64,000 nt of DNA, taken from the NCBI GenBank assembly GCA_902615025.1, contig CACMNV010000005.1, positions 34,283 to 98,282 of the forward strand. The letters run 5' to 3'. This document shows, piece by piece, positions 1 through 10,297 of the stretch. The notes beneath the pieces are model-generated. The model was not told the DNA's origin and made no database searches. It worked only from the letters and a program-made list of their open reading frames with translations. Position 1 is the stretch's first letter; every line of letters starts with the position of its first letter. Source of the DNA: an uncultured SAR116 cluster alpha proteobacterium (GTDB taxonomy: Bacteria; Pseudomonadota; Alphaproteobacteria; Puniceispirillales; Marisalimonadaceae). Made by a program: the position numbers and the translations under genes.

Positions 1-725
1 GAAAAAGTTGACATAAAAATAGCTCTCTCTGCTCTTAGACCTTCATTTAAAGTTGTTTCATAGCTTACATTTACGGTTTCTTTAGCTAGTCTTGCTAACG
101 CCGTGGACTTGCTTGCTACTTTATGTGCAACTTTTAAAACTTCTTCCTTGAAGTTTTCTTTACTAAATACTTTAGCTACTAAACCACATTTTTCAGCTTC
201 GTTCGCATCTATCATATCTCCAGTTAAGATAGCATACATAGCTTTTGATTTGCCTATGAACCTTGGCATTCTTTGACTTCCACCAGCTCCTGGTATTGCG
301 CCTACATTGATTTCTGGTTGTCCAAACTTTGCATCATCTGAGGCTAATATAAAATCACATGCCATTGCAAGCTCACAACCTCCACCCAAAGCAAATCCTT
401 GAACAGCAGCTATTAATGGTTTTTGAATATATGAAAAATAAGACCAATTTTTTTCAATATATTTAGTTTTAGAAATTTCGGCAAATGATAGCGGTAACAT
501 TTCTTTTAAATCTGCGCCTGCTGCGAAAGCTTTATTAGAACCTGTCAAAACAATACAATTTATATCTTCGTCTTCATCTAACTTTTTACATGAAAGATAA
601 ATAGCCTCTACAAAACCTGCAGAAAGAGGATTCAAAGAATTTTCATTATTTAGGGTAACTAACCCAACTTTGTCAATTTTTTCTGATTTTACCCAATTAA
701 ACTTTACTTCATAATTTTTTTTCAT
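1..725 (-). CDS. Enoyl-CoA hydratase (partial, C-terminus beyond window edge)
   Basis: Crotonase-fold enzyme that hydrates trans-2-enoyl-CoA in fatty-acid beta-oxidation or a related acyl-CoA route, in the cytoplasm. About 241 residues are visible; the usual family length is about 258, so only the C-terminal tail is missing at the window edge. The oxyanion-hole segment AAGADLKEM lies near residues 68-76. [11 protein letters not shown] (about 110-120) and FGQPEINVG (about 134-142) carry the two catalytic glutamates, E118 and E138. The ATG at 723-725 overlaps the pnp stop codon in an ATGA, so the gene is probably translated with pnp at the tail of the ribosome/RNA operon. The exact acyl-chain preference cannot be read. 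Confidence 0.9.
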   Translation of the reverse strand, partial: MKKNYEVKFNWVKSEKIDKVGLVTLNNENSLNPLSAGFVEAIYLSCKKLDEDEDINCIVLTGSNKAFAAGADLKEMLPLSFAEISKTKYIEKNWSYFSYIQKPLIAAVQGFALGGGCELAMACDFILASDDAKFGQPEINVGAIPGAGGSQRMPRFIGKSKAMYAILTGDMIDANEAEKCGLVAKVFSKENFKEEVLKVAHKVASKSTALARLAKETVNVSYETTLNEGLRAERAIFMSTF

Positions 726-2815
726 TGCAAACTCTCACCCGTTTCTTGATCCACTCTTTTCATTGATAATTTTACTTTTCCTCTATCATCAAACCCAATT
801 ACCATAACTTTAACTTCATCGCCTTCTTTACATACATCGGTTGTTTTATTTGTTCTCTGCTCTTGCAGTTCGGAAATATGAACTAATCCATCTTTTGAAC
901 CCAAAAAATTAACAAAAGCTCCAAAATCAACTGTCTTAACTACTTTTCCATTATATATTACACCTTTTTCGGGTTCTACTATTATATCATTAATTCTTTC
1001 CAATGCAATTGCCAGACTTTCATCATTTGGCGATGCTATTTTCAATACCCCGTTATCATCAATATCAATCTTTGAAGAAGAGGATTCGCATATGTCCTTA
1101 ATAACTTTTCCAGATGGTCCAATAATCTCTTTAATTTTATCAACTTTAATTTTAAGAATCTTTATTTTAGGTGCATTTTCTGCCAATGTTGTTCTCGGTT
1201 TTGAAATTGCTTTTTTCATCTCTTTAAGAATATGTTTTCTTCCATCTAAAGCCTGATCAAGCGCAACTTTCATTATTTTACTAGTTATAGATGTGATTTT
1301 AATATCCATCTGTAAGCTTGTGATACCTTCATCTGTTCCGGCAACTTTAAAGTCCATATCACCTAAATGGTCTTCATCTCCTAAAATATCTGAAAGTACT
1401 ACAAAATCTTTATCTTCCTTGATTAAACCCATGGCTATTCCGGCTACTGGTTTTTTTAATGGAACACCGGCATCCATTAATGCCAACGAAGTACCACAAA
1501 CTGTAGCCATAGAAGAAGATCCATTTGACTCAGTAATGTCAGAAACTACTCTCATTGTATATGGGAATTCTTCTGTTGAGGGTAGTAAGGGATTGATTGC
1601 TCTCCAAGCGAGTTTACCATGCCCAATTTCTCTTCTTCCAGGAGAACCGGTTCTTCCAACCTCACCTACAGAAAAAGGAGGGAAGTTATAATGTAACATA
1701 AATTGTTCTTTATGATCTCCATCTAGTCCATCAATTATTTGAGCGTCCTGTGAAGAACCTAGAGTTGTAACAACAAGTGCTTGAGTTTCTCCTCTGGTAA
1801 ATAAAGACGATCCGTGTGTTCTTGGAAGTGTGCCAACTTCAGCAATAATCTTTCTAACAGTTTTATTATCTCTTCCATCAATTCTTTTTTTTGTTTTTAA
1901 AATAGAAGTTCTTACAACATCGGCTTCTACTTTTTTAAAAACATCGGAAAGTAAGTTTAGGTTTATTTCATCGCCATAATCTTGTTTTATTTTTTCTTTA
2001 ATATTATCTAATTCATCATACCTTGACGATTTTTCTTGAATTTTATAAGCTTTTTCAATTTCTTTTTTAAACCCCTTAACTAATTTAAGATAATCTTTTT
2101 CTTCTGGGATATCTTCATCAATTGATATTGGTTCTTTTGCAGCAACTTCAGCTAATTCGATAATACCTTTAATCACATTCTTTAATTCTTTGTGTCCAAA
2201 ATCAACAGCACCAAGCATAATTTTTTCATTTAATTCACTTGCCTCTGATTCAACCATTAATACGCCATCATTAGTTCCAGCAACTACTAAATCAAGTAAA
2301 CCTTTATTTTCCATATTAATCTTTGGATTTAATATATAATTTTTCCCATCCCAACCAACTCTGCATGCTCCAATAGGTCCCATAAATGGCAGACCAGATA
2401 AGGTTAATGCCGCAGATGCTGCAATAATTGCTACTATATCAGGGTCATTTTTAAAATCATACTCAAGTACTGTTACAATAATTTGTGTTTCACGTTTGAA
2501 ATTTTTGTGAAATAGTGGTCTTATTGGTCTATCAATTAACCTTGAAGTTAATGTTTCCTTTTCGGATGGACGACCCTCTCTCTTAAAAAAACCTCCTGGT
2601 ATCTTACCTGCTGAAAAAGCTTTTTCTTGATAATTAACTGTGAGAGGAAAAAAATCAGCATCAGAATTTTTTTTTGCAGCCGTTGCTGTACATAAAACTG
2701 TTGTACCTCCGTAAGTTACAACCACAGCACCATCAGCTTGCCTTGCAACTTTTCCAGTTTCAAAAGTTAATTTTTCTCCACCAAATTTTACTTCTTTTCG
2801 ATAAACTTCAAACAT
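722..2815 (-). CDS. pnp: Polyribonucleotide nucleotidyltransferase (PNPase)
   Basis: Phosphorolytic 3'-to-5' exoribonuclease of mRNA decay. The 697 residues follow the family order: first RNase PH-like domain (about 1-215), helical linker, second RNase PH domain with the active-site region [14 protein letters not shown] (near 395), KH domain with the GPSGKVI loop (near 568), and a C-terminal S1 domain (about 620-690). Length matches other PNPases (about 700). It follows rpsO by 54 bases, the conserved rpsO-pnp order, and an AGGT-type ribosome-binding site precedes the ATG. I saw no strong RNase III-type stem-loop in the rpsO-pnp gap, so the autoregulation known in Escherichia coli is not evident here. 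Confidence 0.98.
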   Translation of the reverse strand: MFEVYRKEVKFGGEKLTFETGKVARQADGAVVVTYGGTTVLCTATAAKKNSDADFFPLTVNYQEKAFSAGKIPGGFFKREGRPSEKETLTSRLIDRPIRPLFHKNFKRETQIIVTVLEYDFKNDPDIVAIIAASAALTLSGLPFMGPIGACRVGWDGKNYILNPKINMENKGLLDLVVAGTNDGVLMVESEASELNEKIMLGAVDFGHKELKNVIKGIIELAEVAAKEPISIDEDIPEEKDYLKLVKGFKKEIEKAYKIQEKSSRYDELDNIKEKIKQDYGDEINLNLLSDVFKKVEADVVRTSILKTKKRIDGRDNKTVRKIIAEVGTLPRTHGSSLFTRGETQALVVTTLGSSQDAQIIDGLDGDHKEQFMLHYNFPPFSVGEVGRTGSPGRREIGHGKLAWRAINPLLPSTEEFPYTMRVVSDITESNGSSSMATVCGTSLALMDAGVPLKKPVAGIAMGLIKEDKDFVVLSDILGDEDHLGDMDFKVAGTDEGITSLQMDIKITSITSKIMKVALDQALDGRKHILKEMKKAISKPRTTLAENAPKIKILKIKVDKIKEIIGPSGKVIKDICESSSSKIDIDDNGVLKIASPNDESLAIALERINDIIVEPEKGVIYNGKVVKTVDFGAFVNFLGSKDGLVHISELQEQRTNKTTDVCKEGDEVKVMVIGFDDRGKVKLSMKRVDQETGESLQ

Positions 2816-2869
2816 ATCTTTACCTATTTTTAGATTTAATTAGATTATTTTATTGGATTGAATAAATTA

Positions 2870-3139
2870 CTACCTTCTTAATCCAAGTGATTTAATTAAA
2901 TCACTATATCTAGTTTCACTTTTGCTTTTTATATAAGAAAGTAGATTTCTTCTTTTACCAACCATACTTAATAATCCTCGTCTAGATATGAAATCTTTAT
3001 GATGCTCTTTTAAATGCTCTGTAAGTGATTTAATTTTTTCAGATAGAATAGCAACTTGAACATCAGCTGATCCTGTATCCTTTTCATTTATTTTAAATTC
3101 TTTTATTAATTTTGATTTTTTTTCTTTTGTGATCGACAT
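2870..3139 (-). CDS. rpsO: 30S ribosomal protein S15
   Basis: Small-subunit protein that binds 16S rRNA and nucleates platform assembly. The 89 residues match the universal S15 length, with the conserved stretches [14 protein letters not shown] (about 22-35), [16 protein letters not shown] and [14 protein letters not shown] ribosome-binding site sits about 7 bases before the ATG at 3139. It lies between truB and pnp, as in most proteobacteria. Nothing in it is unusual. Confidence 0.98.
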   Translation of the reverse strand: MSITKEKKSKLIKEFKINEKDTGSADVQVAILSEKIKSLTEHLKEHHKDFISRRGLLSMVGKRRNLLSYIKSKSETRYSDLIKSLGLRR

Positions 3140-3150
3140 ACTTTCCTCTT

Positions 3151-4068
3151 TTACAAATTAAAAACTCTAGTTGGTTTAATAAAATTATTCTCTATTTTAA
3201 AAAAACATATAAGTCTATTCTCATTTTTACATATCATCAAACTATCATTACTTTTAAACAATAAAGATTTTTTGATCTTATCATCTTCATTTAATTCATC
3301 TAAACAAATCTTCTTCCCATTTCTTATGGCAATCTCTTGCTTTTTTGTAAGATTTATAAAAGGTAAACTTTCTAAAACTTTCTCAATAGGCAAAATGTTT
3401 TTTAAAATTGCTGAACTATGTATTAATTTTTCTGATAAATCCAGTAAAATCGAACATTTAGTTGAAAAATTTCCAATATGCGTTCGTCTTAATTGATATA
3501 AATGACCAAAACAATTCATCACCGCACCTAAATCTCTTCCTAATGCTCTAATATAAGTGCCTTTTGAACAAACGCATACAAAAGAACAATGATCCTTATC
3601 GATATATTCATTAATTTTAAAAGTTTCAACAAAAACAGTTCTTGCATTCAATAAAAAGTCTTCATTATTTCTAGCTAACATGTAAGCTCTTTTACCATTC
3701 ACTTTTATGGCAGAAAAATTTGGTGGTATTTGTTTAATTTCACCTATAAATTTTTTTATATTTTTATTTATATCCTGTATATTGGGCCTAATACTACTAC
3801 TTGAAATTATAGAACCCATTTTATCGTCGGTAGATGTTTTTTCTCCCCATTTTATAATAAACTTATAGCGTTTTTTAAATTTTTGAATTGCTGCAATACT
3901 CTTAGTCGCCTCTCCTATTGCTATAGGCAATAAACCTGAAGCCATTGGATCTAAAGTTCCAGCATGACCAACTTTTTTTATGGAAAGAGAATTTGAGATT
4001 AAATCAACTACTTTTCTTGAAGATATTCCTTCAGGTTTATCAACAAACAGCCAACCATTAATTTTCAT
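3151..4068 (-). CDS. truB: tRNA pseudouridine-55 synthase
   Basis: Makes pseudouridine 55 in the T-loop of tRNAs. The catalytic motif [15 protein letters not shown] places the nucleophilic aspartate at residue 40. The N-terminal [13 protein letters not shown], the later [11 protein letters not shown] and the [15 protein letters not shown] motif are also typical of TruB. At 305 residues it is of normal length. It starts 3 bases after the rbfA stop and is followed closely by rpsO, so the genes are almost certainly cotranscribed. Confidence 0.97.
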   Translation of the reverse strand: MKINGWLFVDKPEGISSRKVVDLISNSLSIKKVGHAGTLDPMASGLLPIAIGEATKSIAAIQKFKKRYKFIIKWGEKTSTDDKMGSIISSSSIRPNIQDINKNIKKFIGEIKQIPPNFSAIKVNGKRAYMLARNNEDFLLNARTVFVETFKINEYIDKDHCSFVCVCSKGTYIRALGRDLGAVMNCFGHLYQLRRTHIGNFSTKCSILLDLSEKLIHSSAILKNILPIEKVLESLPFINLTKKQEIAIRNGKKICLDELNEDDKIKKSLLFKSNDSLMICKNENRLICFFKIENNFIKPTRVFNL

Positions 4069-4071
4069 TAC

Positions 4072-4434
4072 TTACCTGTTTATGATTTCTAGTATATTAT
4101 TAATCTTGTGTGAATATTCAAAAGAATTATCTATAAAGAATTTTAATTTTGGAGTAAATTTTGAAGTCAAATTTAATGCTATTTGTTTTTGTATCAATTT
4201 AGACTTTTTATTTAATTCGTCAATAAACAACTTATTTTTATCAACAGAATTAATTATCACAAATATTTTTGCATTTTTTAAATCAGCACTTAATACAACA
4301 TCCACAATAGTCAAATTCTTACTATCAAAATTCTCGAAGATAAAATCTTCTTTAATAAAAAAGTTCGAAACTAAGAATCTTATTTGTTGTGCAACTTTTA
4401 ATTGTCTATTAGAAGGTTGTTTTTTTTCATTCAT
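4072..4434 (-). CDS. rbfA: Ribosome-binding factor A
   Basis: Small KH-like protein that helps mature the 5' end of 16S rRNA and the 30S subunit. The 120 residues are a usual length. The N-terminal RQLKVAQQIRFLVSNFF helix and the following TIVDVVLSADLKNAKIFV strands are the recognisable RbfA pattern. It lies between infB (7 bases upstream) and truB in the conserved nusA-infB-rbfA-truB order. The sequence is divergent and lysine/asparagine-rich, as expected from base composition. Confidence 0.95.
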   Translation of the reverse strand: MNEKKQPSNRQLKVAQQIRFLVSNFFIKEDFIFENFDSKNLTIVDVVLSADLKNAKIFVIINSVDKNKLFIDELNKKSKLIQKQIALNLTSKFTPKLKFFIDNSFEYSHKINNILEIINR

Positions 4435-4441
4435 AGATTAA

Positions 4442-6847
4442 TTATAATGTTTTTTTTATTTCTTTTACTTCAAAACATTCCATAATATCACCAACCTTAA
4501 TCTCATTATAATTTTCTAAACCCATTCCACACTCAAGTCCAAATTTAACCTCTTTGACTTCATCTTTAAATCTTTGCAATGTTTTAAGTTTTCCTTCATG
4601 AACAACTACGTTTTCTCTTAAAAGCCTAAAACTACAACCTCTTTTAATAATTCCTTCTGTTACGGAACAACCAGCAATTTTTCCGTGATTAGTAATGTTA
4701 AAAACTTGTTTAATCTCAGCATAACCAATAAATTCCTCTTGAAGATCAGGGTCTAACATTCCTGCAAGACCATTTTTAGCGTCCTCTATAAGTTCATAAA
4801 TTATTGAGTGGTATCTAATTTCAACCAGATCTCTTTTAGCAATCTCCCTAGCTTTAGGAATTGCTCTTACATTAAAACCAAAAACGAGAGCTGAAGATGC
4901 AACGGCTAAAGAGATATCAGATTCATTAATTGGACCAACAGAACCAGATAAAATTTTAACTTTGATTTTTTCGTCGCCTAATTTTGATAATGCCACTTTA
5001 ATAGCTTCTAAAGATCCATGAACATCAGTTTTAATAACAACAGGTAATTCCGTAATATCACCTAACTGAATATTCGCTAACATTTGTTCAACTGACCCTC
5101 TGGATGAAAGTGCTGCTTCTTTTTCTTTAAGTTTTCTAGATCTATATTCCGCAACCTCTCTTGCTTTAGATTCACTATCAACTACATTAGCTGTGTCACC
5201 AGCCATTGGAGCTCCTGACAGTCCTAAAACTTCAATAGGAGTTGAAGGCATTGCTTCACTAACCCTATCACCTAAATCATTTATTAACGCTCTGACTTTT
5301 CCATTTTCATTCCCAACAACAATAATATCACCTACTCTAATTGTTCCTGAATTCACAAGTAAAGTAATTACTGAACCTTTACCTTTTTCTATTTTTGACT
5401 CAATAACAGTTCCGGTTGCTGGACAATCTGGATCACTTTTTAATTCTAGGATTTCTGCTTGTAATTCAATAGCTTCAATTAAATGATCAAGTCCAGTTTT
5501 CTTCAAAGCTGAGACATTTATACATTGTATATCACCACCCATATCTTCTGGAATTAAATCATGTTGAAGTAATTCATTTTTAACCTTCTGAGGATCAAAA
5601 TCTGGTTTATCACATTTATTAACAGCTACAATAATTGGGACTTTTGCAGACTTAGCATGATTAATTGCTTCTATAGTTTGTTGTTTAATTCCATCATCAG
5701 CTGCCACCACTAAAATTACAATGTCTGTAATATTTGCACCTCTTGCTCTCATTTCTGAAAAAGCCTCATGTCCAGGCGTGTCTATAAATGATATAAGATT
5801 ACCATTCTTAGTTTTAATTTGATAAGCTCCAATATGTTGTGTGATTCCACCTGCTTCACTTTTTACAACATTTGTTTTTCTTAAAGAATCTAATAAGGAT
5901 GTTTTACCATGATCTACATGACCCATAATAGTTACAACTGGGGGTCTCGAAACAAGATTTTGAGAAGATTTATTATTAACTAAGTCTAGTTCTATGTCAG
6001 AGTCTGAAACACGCTTAACTTTATGGCCAAATTCATTTGTTATTAATTCTGCAGTATCTGCGTCTATAACTTGTGTAGCCGTAGCCATTATACCATTTTT
6101 CATAAGCTCTCTAACAACATCAGCTGTTTTTTCAGACATTCTGTTCGCTAGTTCAGAAACTACTATTGTATCTGGGATTATAACATCTCTAATTTGCTTG
6201 ACTGAGGGTGTAACAACTTCTGATTGTAATTTAACTTTTTCTCTTCTACGTTTAATGGAGGCAAGTGAACGAAATCTAATGTTTTCACTATCTAAAGCTC
6301 TTGCAATAGTAAGTTTGCCTTCTCTTTTTTTCTCATAACCCTTAGGTGTTACTTTTTTAGTATTGTCTTTAAAAGTATCTTTATTTGTAGCTTTTTTTGT
6401 AAATTTAATATCATCAGATTTTTTTTCTTCTTGAAACTTATTTTTAGGATTCAATGATGTAATATTGGTATTATCTAATTTTTCATTACTTTTGATTTCG
6501 TCTTTTTTAAAAGAATTCTTAAATTCTAAATTATTTTTTGTCTTAAATACTTCATTCTCAGCTAAAGCAGCAGTTCTAGCAAGACCATCTTTAAGTTCTT
6601 TACTTCTTTTTGCAATTTGCTCAGCACTTAATGTACTATTAATACCATTTCGATCATTTTGTGATATAAATTTGTTTTCGAAATTTCTCTTTGATCTTTT
6701 AACCTCAACTTGAACAGTGTTTCGACCAGATCTTGAATTAGTTGTAACACTTGAAGGTGACTTATTAGAATATATATTCGACTTTAATGTTAATTTACCG
6801 TTAGATAAACTTAATTTTTTTCGTTCTTTTGAGTTATTTTCTGTCAT
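4442..6847 (-). CDS. infB: Translation initiation factor IF-2
   Basis: GTPase that brings initiator tRNA to the 30S subunit and promotes subunit joining. After a low-complexity charged N-terminus (about 1-215) comes the IF2 N-terminal domain (about 220-275), then the G domain with GHVDHGKT (309-316), DTPGHEAF (near 355) and NKCD (near 411), then the beta-barrel and C-terminal domains. Its 801 residues are somewhat short because the N-terminal linker is reduced. It starts 8 bases after the nusA stop. The small ylxR gene that often sits between nusA and infB is not present. Confidence 0.98.
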   Translation of the reverse strand: MTENNSKERKKLSLSNGKLTLKSNIYSNKSPSSVTTNSRSGRNTVQVEVKRSKRNFENKFISQNDRNGINSTLSAEQIAKRSKELKDGLARTAALAENEVFKTKNNLEFKNSFKKDEIKSNEKLDNTNITSLNPKNKFQEEKKSDDIKFTKKATNKDTFKDNTKKVTPKGYEKKREGKLTIARALDSENIRFRSLASIKRRREKVKLQSEVVTPSVKQIRDVIIPDTIVVSELANRMSEKTADVVRELMKNGIMATATQVIDADTAELITNEFGHKVKRVSDSDIELDLVNNKSSQNLVSRPPVVTIMGHVDHGKTSLLDSLRKTNVVKSEAGGITQHIGAYQIKTKNGNLISFIDTPGHEAFSEMRARGANITDIVILVVAADDGIKQQTIEAINHAKSAKVPIIVAVNKCDKPDFDPQKVKNELLQHDLIPEDMGGDIQCINVSALKKTGLDHLIEAIELQAEILELKSDPDCPATGTVIESKIEKGKGSVITLLVNSGTIRVGDIIVVGNENGKVRALINDLGDRVSEAMPSTPIEVLGLSGAPMAGDTANVVDSESKAREVAEYRSRKLKEKEAALSSRGSVEQMLANIQLGDITELPVVIKTDVHGSLEAIKVALSKLGDEKIKVKILSGSVGPINESDISLAVASSALVFGFNVRAIPKAREIAKRDLVEIRYHSIIYELIEDAKNGLAGMLDPDLQEEFIGYAEIKQVFNITNHGKIAGCSVTEGIIKRGCSFRLLRENVVVHEGKLKTLQRFKDEVKEVKFGLECGMGLENYNEIKVGDIMECFEVKEIKKTL

Positions 6848-6855
6848 TTTAATTT

Positions 6856-8367
6856 TTATTTCTTATGATCTTCATCAAACCAATGCTTTCGAGCCTCCAT
6901 TATAATCTCACCAGCTTCATTTTCATTGTTAAAAACTTTTTTCCCCAATAATGTGAATAATTCTTCACTATCTAAGTCTGCAAGATCATCTAAGGTTTTT
7001 ATATCATTTTCTACCAAAGTCAAAATGTCAGATTTGGAAAGATGATTAAACTCATATAACTTGCTATCAATTCCACTTGATTTAAGTTTTTTTTCTACAT
7101 TTTCATTTTGGAGCTTAACATAATTTTGTGCTCTTTCTTTTAACTCTACTGATAGTTCTTCTTCAAAACCTTCTATATTATTTAATTCATCTATTTCAGT
7201 ATTTGCAATGTCATTGATTGATGAGTAACCTTCTGCAACTATCAAATGAGCTATTACGTCATCAACATCCAATGCTTCAATAAAGATTTTTGTACTTTCA
7301 TTTATTTCTTCCTGTCTCCTATCAGATTCATCACTTTCAGATATTACATCTATGTACCATTTACTTAGATCAGAGGCTAATCTTACATTTTGACCTCTTC
7401 TCCCTATTGCAAGAGACAATTGATCATTAGGAACTATTACCTCCATTCTGCCTGCCTCTTCATCCATGATTACCTTAGATGGTACAGCAGGTGCCAAAGA
7501 ATTAATTACAAAAGTAACTGGATCCTCTGACCAAGGTATTATCTCAATTTTTTCACCTTGTAATTCACTCACAACTGCTTGAACTCTTGATCCTCTCATT
7601 CCAACACAAGCTCCAACAGGGTCGATTGTATTATCTTTAGAATAAACACTAATTTTAGCTCTACTTCCAGGTTCTCGAGCAACACTTTTAACTTCAATTA
7701 TACCGTCATATATCTCGGGCACTTCTTGAGTAAATAATAAGCTTAAAAATTCATTGCATGATCGTGAAAGAAAAATTTGAGGTCCTCTTGTTTCTTCACT
7801 TACATTTAAAATGTAAGTTCTTACTCTATCACCTGGCTTTAGTTGTTCTCTGGGAATCATTTCCTCTTTTCTGATCACACCTTCAGCTTTACCAATGTCA
7901 AGTGTCACTGAAAAATTATCAAACCTTTTTACAGTACCAAGTATTATTTCACCAATCCTATCTTTAAATTGGTTATATTGACGTAATCTTTCTGCATCCC
8001 TTACTTTTTGAGAAATGACCTGTTTAGCACTTTGTGCAGCTATTCTTCCAAAATCAAAAGGGGGTAATTCTTTTTTGTGAAAGTCACCAATTTTTAGTGT
8101 TTCATCTCTTCTAAGAGCTTCTTCAAGTGACATTTGTGTTGATTCATCTTCAACTACCTGAACAACTTGAGTATATTGTTCAATAGAAATTGCTCCATTA
8201 TTTCTATTTACAGAAGCTCTTATATCTCTCTCTAAACCGTATTTGGATCTCGCAGCCCTTTGAATAGCATCTTCCATAGCTAAAATAACGTCTTCTTTAT
8301 CAATTAACTTTTCTCTAGCTACGGCTTCAGCTACCTGAATAAGTTCAATTCTTGGAATATTTTCCAT
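6856..8367 (-). CDS. nusA: Transcription termination/antitermination factor NusA
   Basis: RNA polymerase-associated factor for pausing, termination and antitermination. The order is N-terminal polymerase-binding domain (about 1-130), S1 domain (about 135-200), two KH domains (about 205-345; VGACVGMRGSRVQAVV and the second-KH IGRRGQNVRLAS are clear) and a C-terminal pair of acidic helical repeats (about 350-500). The length of 503 is typical for alphaproteobacteria. This is the first gene of the infB operon here, because rimP is not found upstream; the 79-base gap to trmB holds only an AT-rich leader with a G-rich stretch about a dozen bases before the ATG. Confidence 0.97.
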   Translation of the reverse strand: MENIPRIELIQVAEAVAREKLIDKEDVILAMEDAIQRAARSKYGLERDIRASVNRNNGAISIEQYTQVVQVVEDESTQMSLEEALRRDETLKIGDFHKKELPPFDFGRIAAQSAKQVISQKVRDAERLRQYNQFKDRIGEIILGTVKRFDNFSVTLDIGKAEGVIRKEEMIPREQLKPGDRVRTYILNVSEETRGPQIFLSRSCNEFLSLLFTQEVPEIYDGIIEVKSVAREPGSRAKISVYSKDNTIDPVGACVGMRGSRVQAVVSELQGEKIEIIPWSEDPVTFVINSLAPAVPSKVIMDEEAGRMEVIVPNDQLSLAIGRRGQNVRLASDLSKWYIDVISESDESDRRQEEINESTKIFIEALDVDDVIAHLIVAEGYSSINDIANTEIDELNNIEGFEEELSVELKERAQNYVKLQNENVEKKLKSSGIDSKLYEFNHLSKSDILTLVENDIKTLDDLADLDSEELFTLLGKKVFNNENEAGEIIMEARKHWFDEDHKK

Positions 8368-8446
8368 TTAAAAAAACCCCTTTTCATAATCTAAACCTAA
8401 AATTTCCCTAGTAATAACTTATAAGAGTATAATTTGAAATAAAAAT
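8368..8446 (-). promoter_or_regulatory. nusA leader gap, where rimP would be expected
   Basis: This 79-base AT-rich gap separates the end of trmB from nusA. It contains no coding sequence and no rimP remnant that I can recognise. A TATACT-like hexamer on the minus strand at 8426-8431 could be a -10 element for the nusA operon, but I see no convincing -35, so the promoter call is weak. Confidence 0.25.
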
Positions 8447-9118
8447 TTATTTTTTTTTAAAAAAAAACCAATTTACTACTTTGTTATTTTCAAATGCCTT
8501 ATTAAAATATTTTGTATTAATTATCCATTTTGGTTTTACATTTGTATATGAATATCCATCTTTAATCCATAAAAAATCGTTCCTAACATGGAGGTGTTCA
8601 AGCACCCAACTTTTCATAACGTTATGATCAGTCGATATAATAAGTATACCTTCATGTTTCAAAACTTGATTGAGATCATCAAGAAATTTTTGTTGGATTA
8701 ATCTTCTTTTTTTATGTTTTTTCTTTGGCCACGGATCAGGCTGTAAAATTAAAATTAAATCAAAGAAATTCTTTTCAAATTTTTTTATTATTAAATGAAT
8801 ATCATCAGGCCAAATTTTAATATTTTTAATATTTTTATTTTCAATTTGTTTAAGTAATTTTGCACATCCTTTATAGTAGGCGTCACACCCAATAAATAAA
8901 TCACTTGGTTTATTTAAAGACATATTGACTAAATTGTCACCATTTCCAAACCCTATTTCTAAAATATTTTTGTTATATTCATGAACTGATAACTTGCAAA
9001 TCTGATCTTCCTTTAAAAAAAATTTATTACTAGAATCCTCTAATAATTTTAAACTCATAGAAGAAATGCGTCTACCTTTACGACGACCATAGAATTTTTT
9101 TTGATTTTTTAAAAACAA
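8447..9118 (-). CDS. trmB: tRNA (guanine-N7-)-methyltransferase
   Basis: SAM-dependent enzyme that makes m7G46 in the tRNA variable loop. The N-terminal FYGRRKGRRIS, the SAM-binding LEIGFGNGDNLV (near 53-64) and the signature LQPDPWPKKKHKKRR (near 125) identify TrmB. The 223 residues are the usual length. The best start is a TTG at 9116-9118, six bases after the metK stop, with a purine-rich AAAGAAAG before it; no in-frame ATG lies before the conserved core. It sits between metK and nusA, an order conserved in alphaproteobacteria except that rimP is absent. Confidence 0.95.
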   Translation of the reverse strand: MFLKNQKKFYGRRKGRRISSMSLKLLEDSSNKFFLKEDQICKLSVHEYNKNILEIGFGNGDNLVNMSLNKPSDLFIGCDAYYKGCAKLLKQIENKNIKNIKIWPDDIHLIIKKFEKNFFDLILILQPDPWPKKKHKKRRLIQQKFLDDLNQVLKHEGILIISTDHNVMKSWVLEHLHVRNDFLWIKDGYSYTNVKPKWIINTKYFNKAFENNKVVNWFFFKKK

Positions 9119-9124
9119 TCTTTC

Positions 9125-10297
9125 TTATAATTCCTTTTTCAACGTATCTACAAGATCAGTTTTCTCCCACGTAAATGACCCTTTTACTAATTCGTCAGGA
9201 TTTCTACCAAAATGACCATATGCTGAAGTTGGAACATAAATTGGATTATTTAATTTAAGAATATTTCTAATGCCTTTAGGTGATAAATCTACAATTTTTT
9301 TTATACATTCTTCAATGATATAATCATCTACTTTTCCTGTGCCAAAGGTATTAACGTATAGAGACATAGGCTCTGATACACCTATTGCATAAGCTATTTG
9401 TATACTACATTTAGAAGCTAAATTAGAAGCAACAACATTTTTAGCTAGATATCTTGTCATGTATGCAGCAGATCGATCAACTTTAGTTGGATCTTTTCCT
9501 GAAAATGCTCCACCTCCATGTTGAGCTGACCCACCGTAGGTATCAACTATAATTTTTCTACCTGTTAGTCCAGTATCTCCATCAGGACCACCAATTACAA
9601 ACCTACCAGTTGGGTTAACTAAAATATCATCACTATTATAAGACCATTCTTTAGGAAGAACTTTTTTAACCACTTCAACTATAAATTCTTTTAAATCTTT
9701 TTGATTATAATTTTCTTTGTGCTGTGTAGACACTACAATTTTTTTTGCACCAATTGGTTTAGATCCATCATATTTCACAGATAGTTGAGACTTACTATCT
9801 GGCCCTAAAAAACTATCCTTTTTAGAATGTCGTATGTCAGATAATTCCTTTAAAATTAAATGCGAGTAATATATTGGTGCCGGCATATAAGTTTCGGTTT
9901 CATCAACAGCATAACCAAACATTAAACCTTGATCACCTGCCCCTTCTTGTTTATTTTCATTTTGGTCAACGCCTAAAGCAATATCGCTTGACTGATTATG
10001 TAGGTAATTTTCAATTTTAATTTTTTTCCAATGGAATCCCGATTGTTCATATCCTATTTTTTTTATAGCTAATCTTATTTTCTCCTCAATCTCTTGAAAT
10101 AAGTTTGTTTTATCTGCATCTAGTCTGTATTCACCAGCGATAATAACTTTATTTGTTGTTACAAGAGTTTCACATGCAACTCGACTATAAGGATCTTTAC
10201 TAATCATTAAATCAACTACAGTGTCTGATATAAGATCACTAATTTTATCTGGGTGACCTTCAGAAACAGATTCAGATGTAAATATATAATTTCTCAT
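9125..10297 (-). CDS. metK: S-adenosylmethionine synthetase
   Basis: Makes S-adenosylmethionine from methionine and ATP. The N-terminal [15 protein letters not shown] carries the ATP/methionine-binding histidine near residue 15, and [19 protein letters not shown] (near 262) is the second family signature. The 390 residues are normal. The ATG overlaps the lnt stop by four bases, so it has no promoter or leader of its own and no SAM riboswitch. The adjacent trmB is a SAM user. Confidence 0.98.
   Translation of the reverse strand: MRNYIFTSESVSEGHPDKISDLISDTVVDLMISKDPYSRVACETLVTTNKVIIAGEYRLDADKTNLFQEIEEKIRLAIKKIGYEQSGFHWKKIKIENYLHNQSSDIALGVDQNENKQEGAGDQGLMFGYAVDETETYMPAPIYYSHLILKELSDIRHSKKDSFLGPDSKSQLSVKYDGSKPIGAKKIVVSTQHKENYNQKDLKEFIVEVVKKVLPKEWSYNSDDILVNPTGRFVIGGPDGDTGLTGRKIIVDTYGGSAQHGGGAFSGKDPTKVDRSAAYMTRYLAKNVVASNLASKCSIQIAYAIGVSEPMSLYVNTFGTGKVDDYIIEECIKKIVDLSPKGIRNILKLNNPIYVPTSAYGHFGRNPDELVKGSFTWEKTDLVDTLKKEL

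Noticed and set aside
1293-1691. Open frame of about 132 codons antisense to pnp
   Set aside because: It mirrors the conserved second RNase PH domain of pnp and shows no protein-like features of its own.
2488-2504. parS-like sequence inside pnp (TGTTTCACG start)
   Set aside because: Only one half-site matches; the second half is TTTGAAAT rather than TGAAACA, so it lacks the palindrome.
3980-4441. Open frame of about 153 codons antisense to rbfA and the start of truB
   Set aside because: Both minus-strand genes are clear, and the antisense product is only a low-complexity hydrophobic string.
9125-10297. SAM riboswitch controlling metK
   Set aside because: metK overlaps the lnt stop by four bases, so there is no leader in which such an element could fold.
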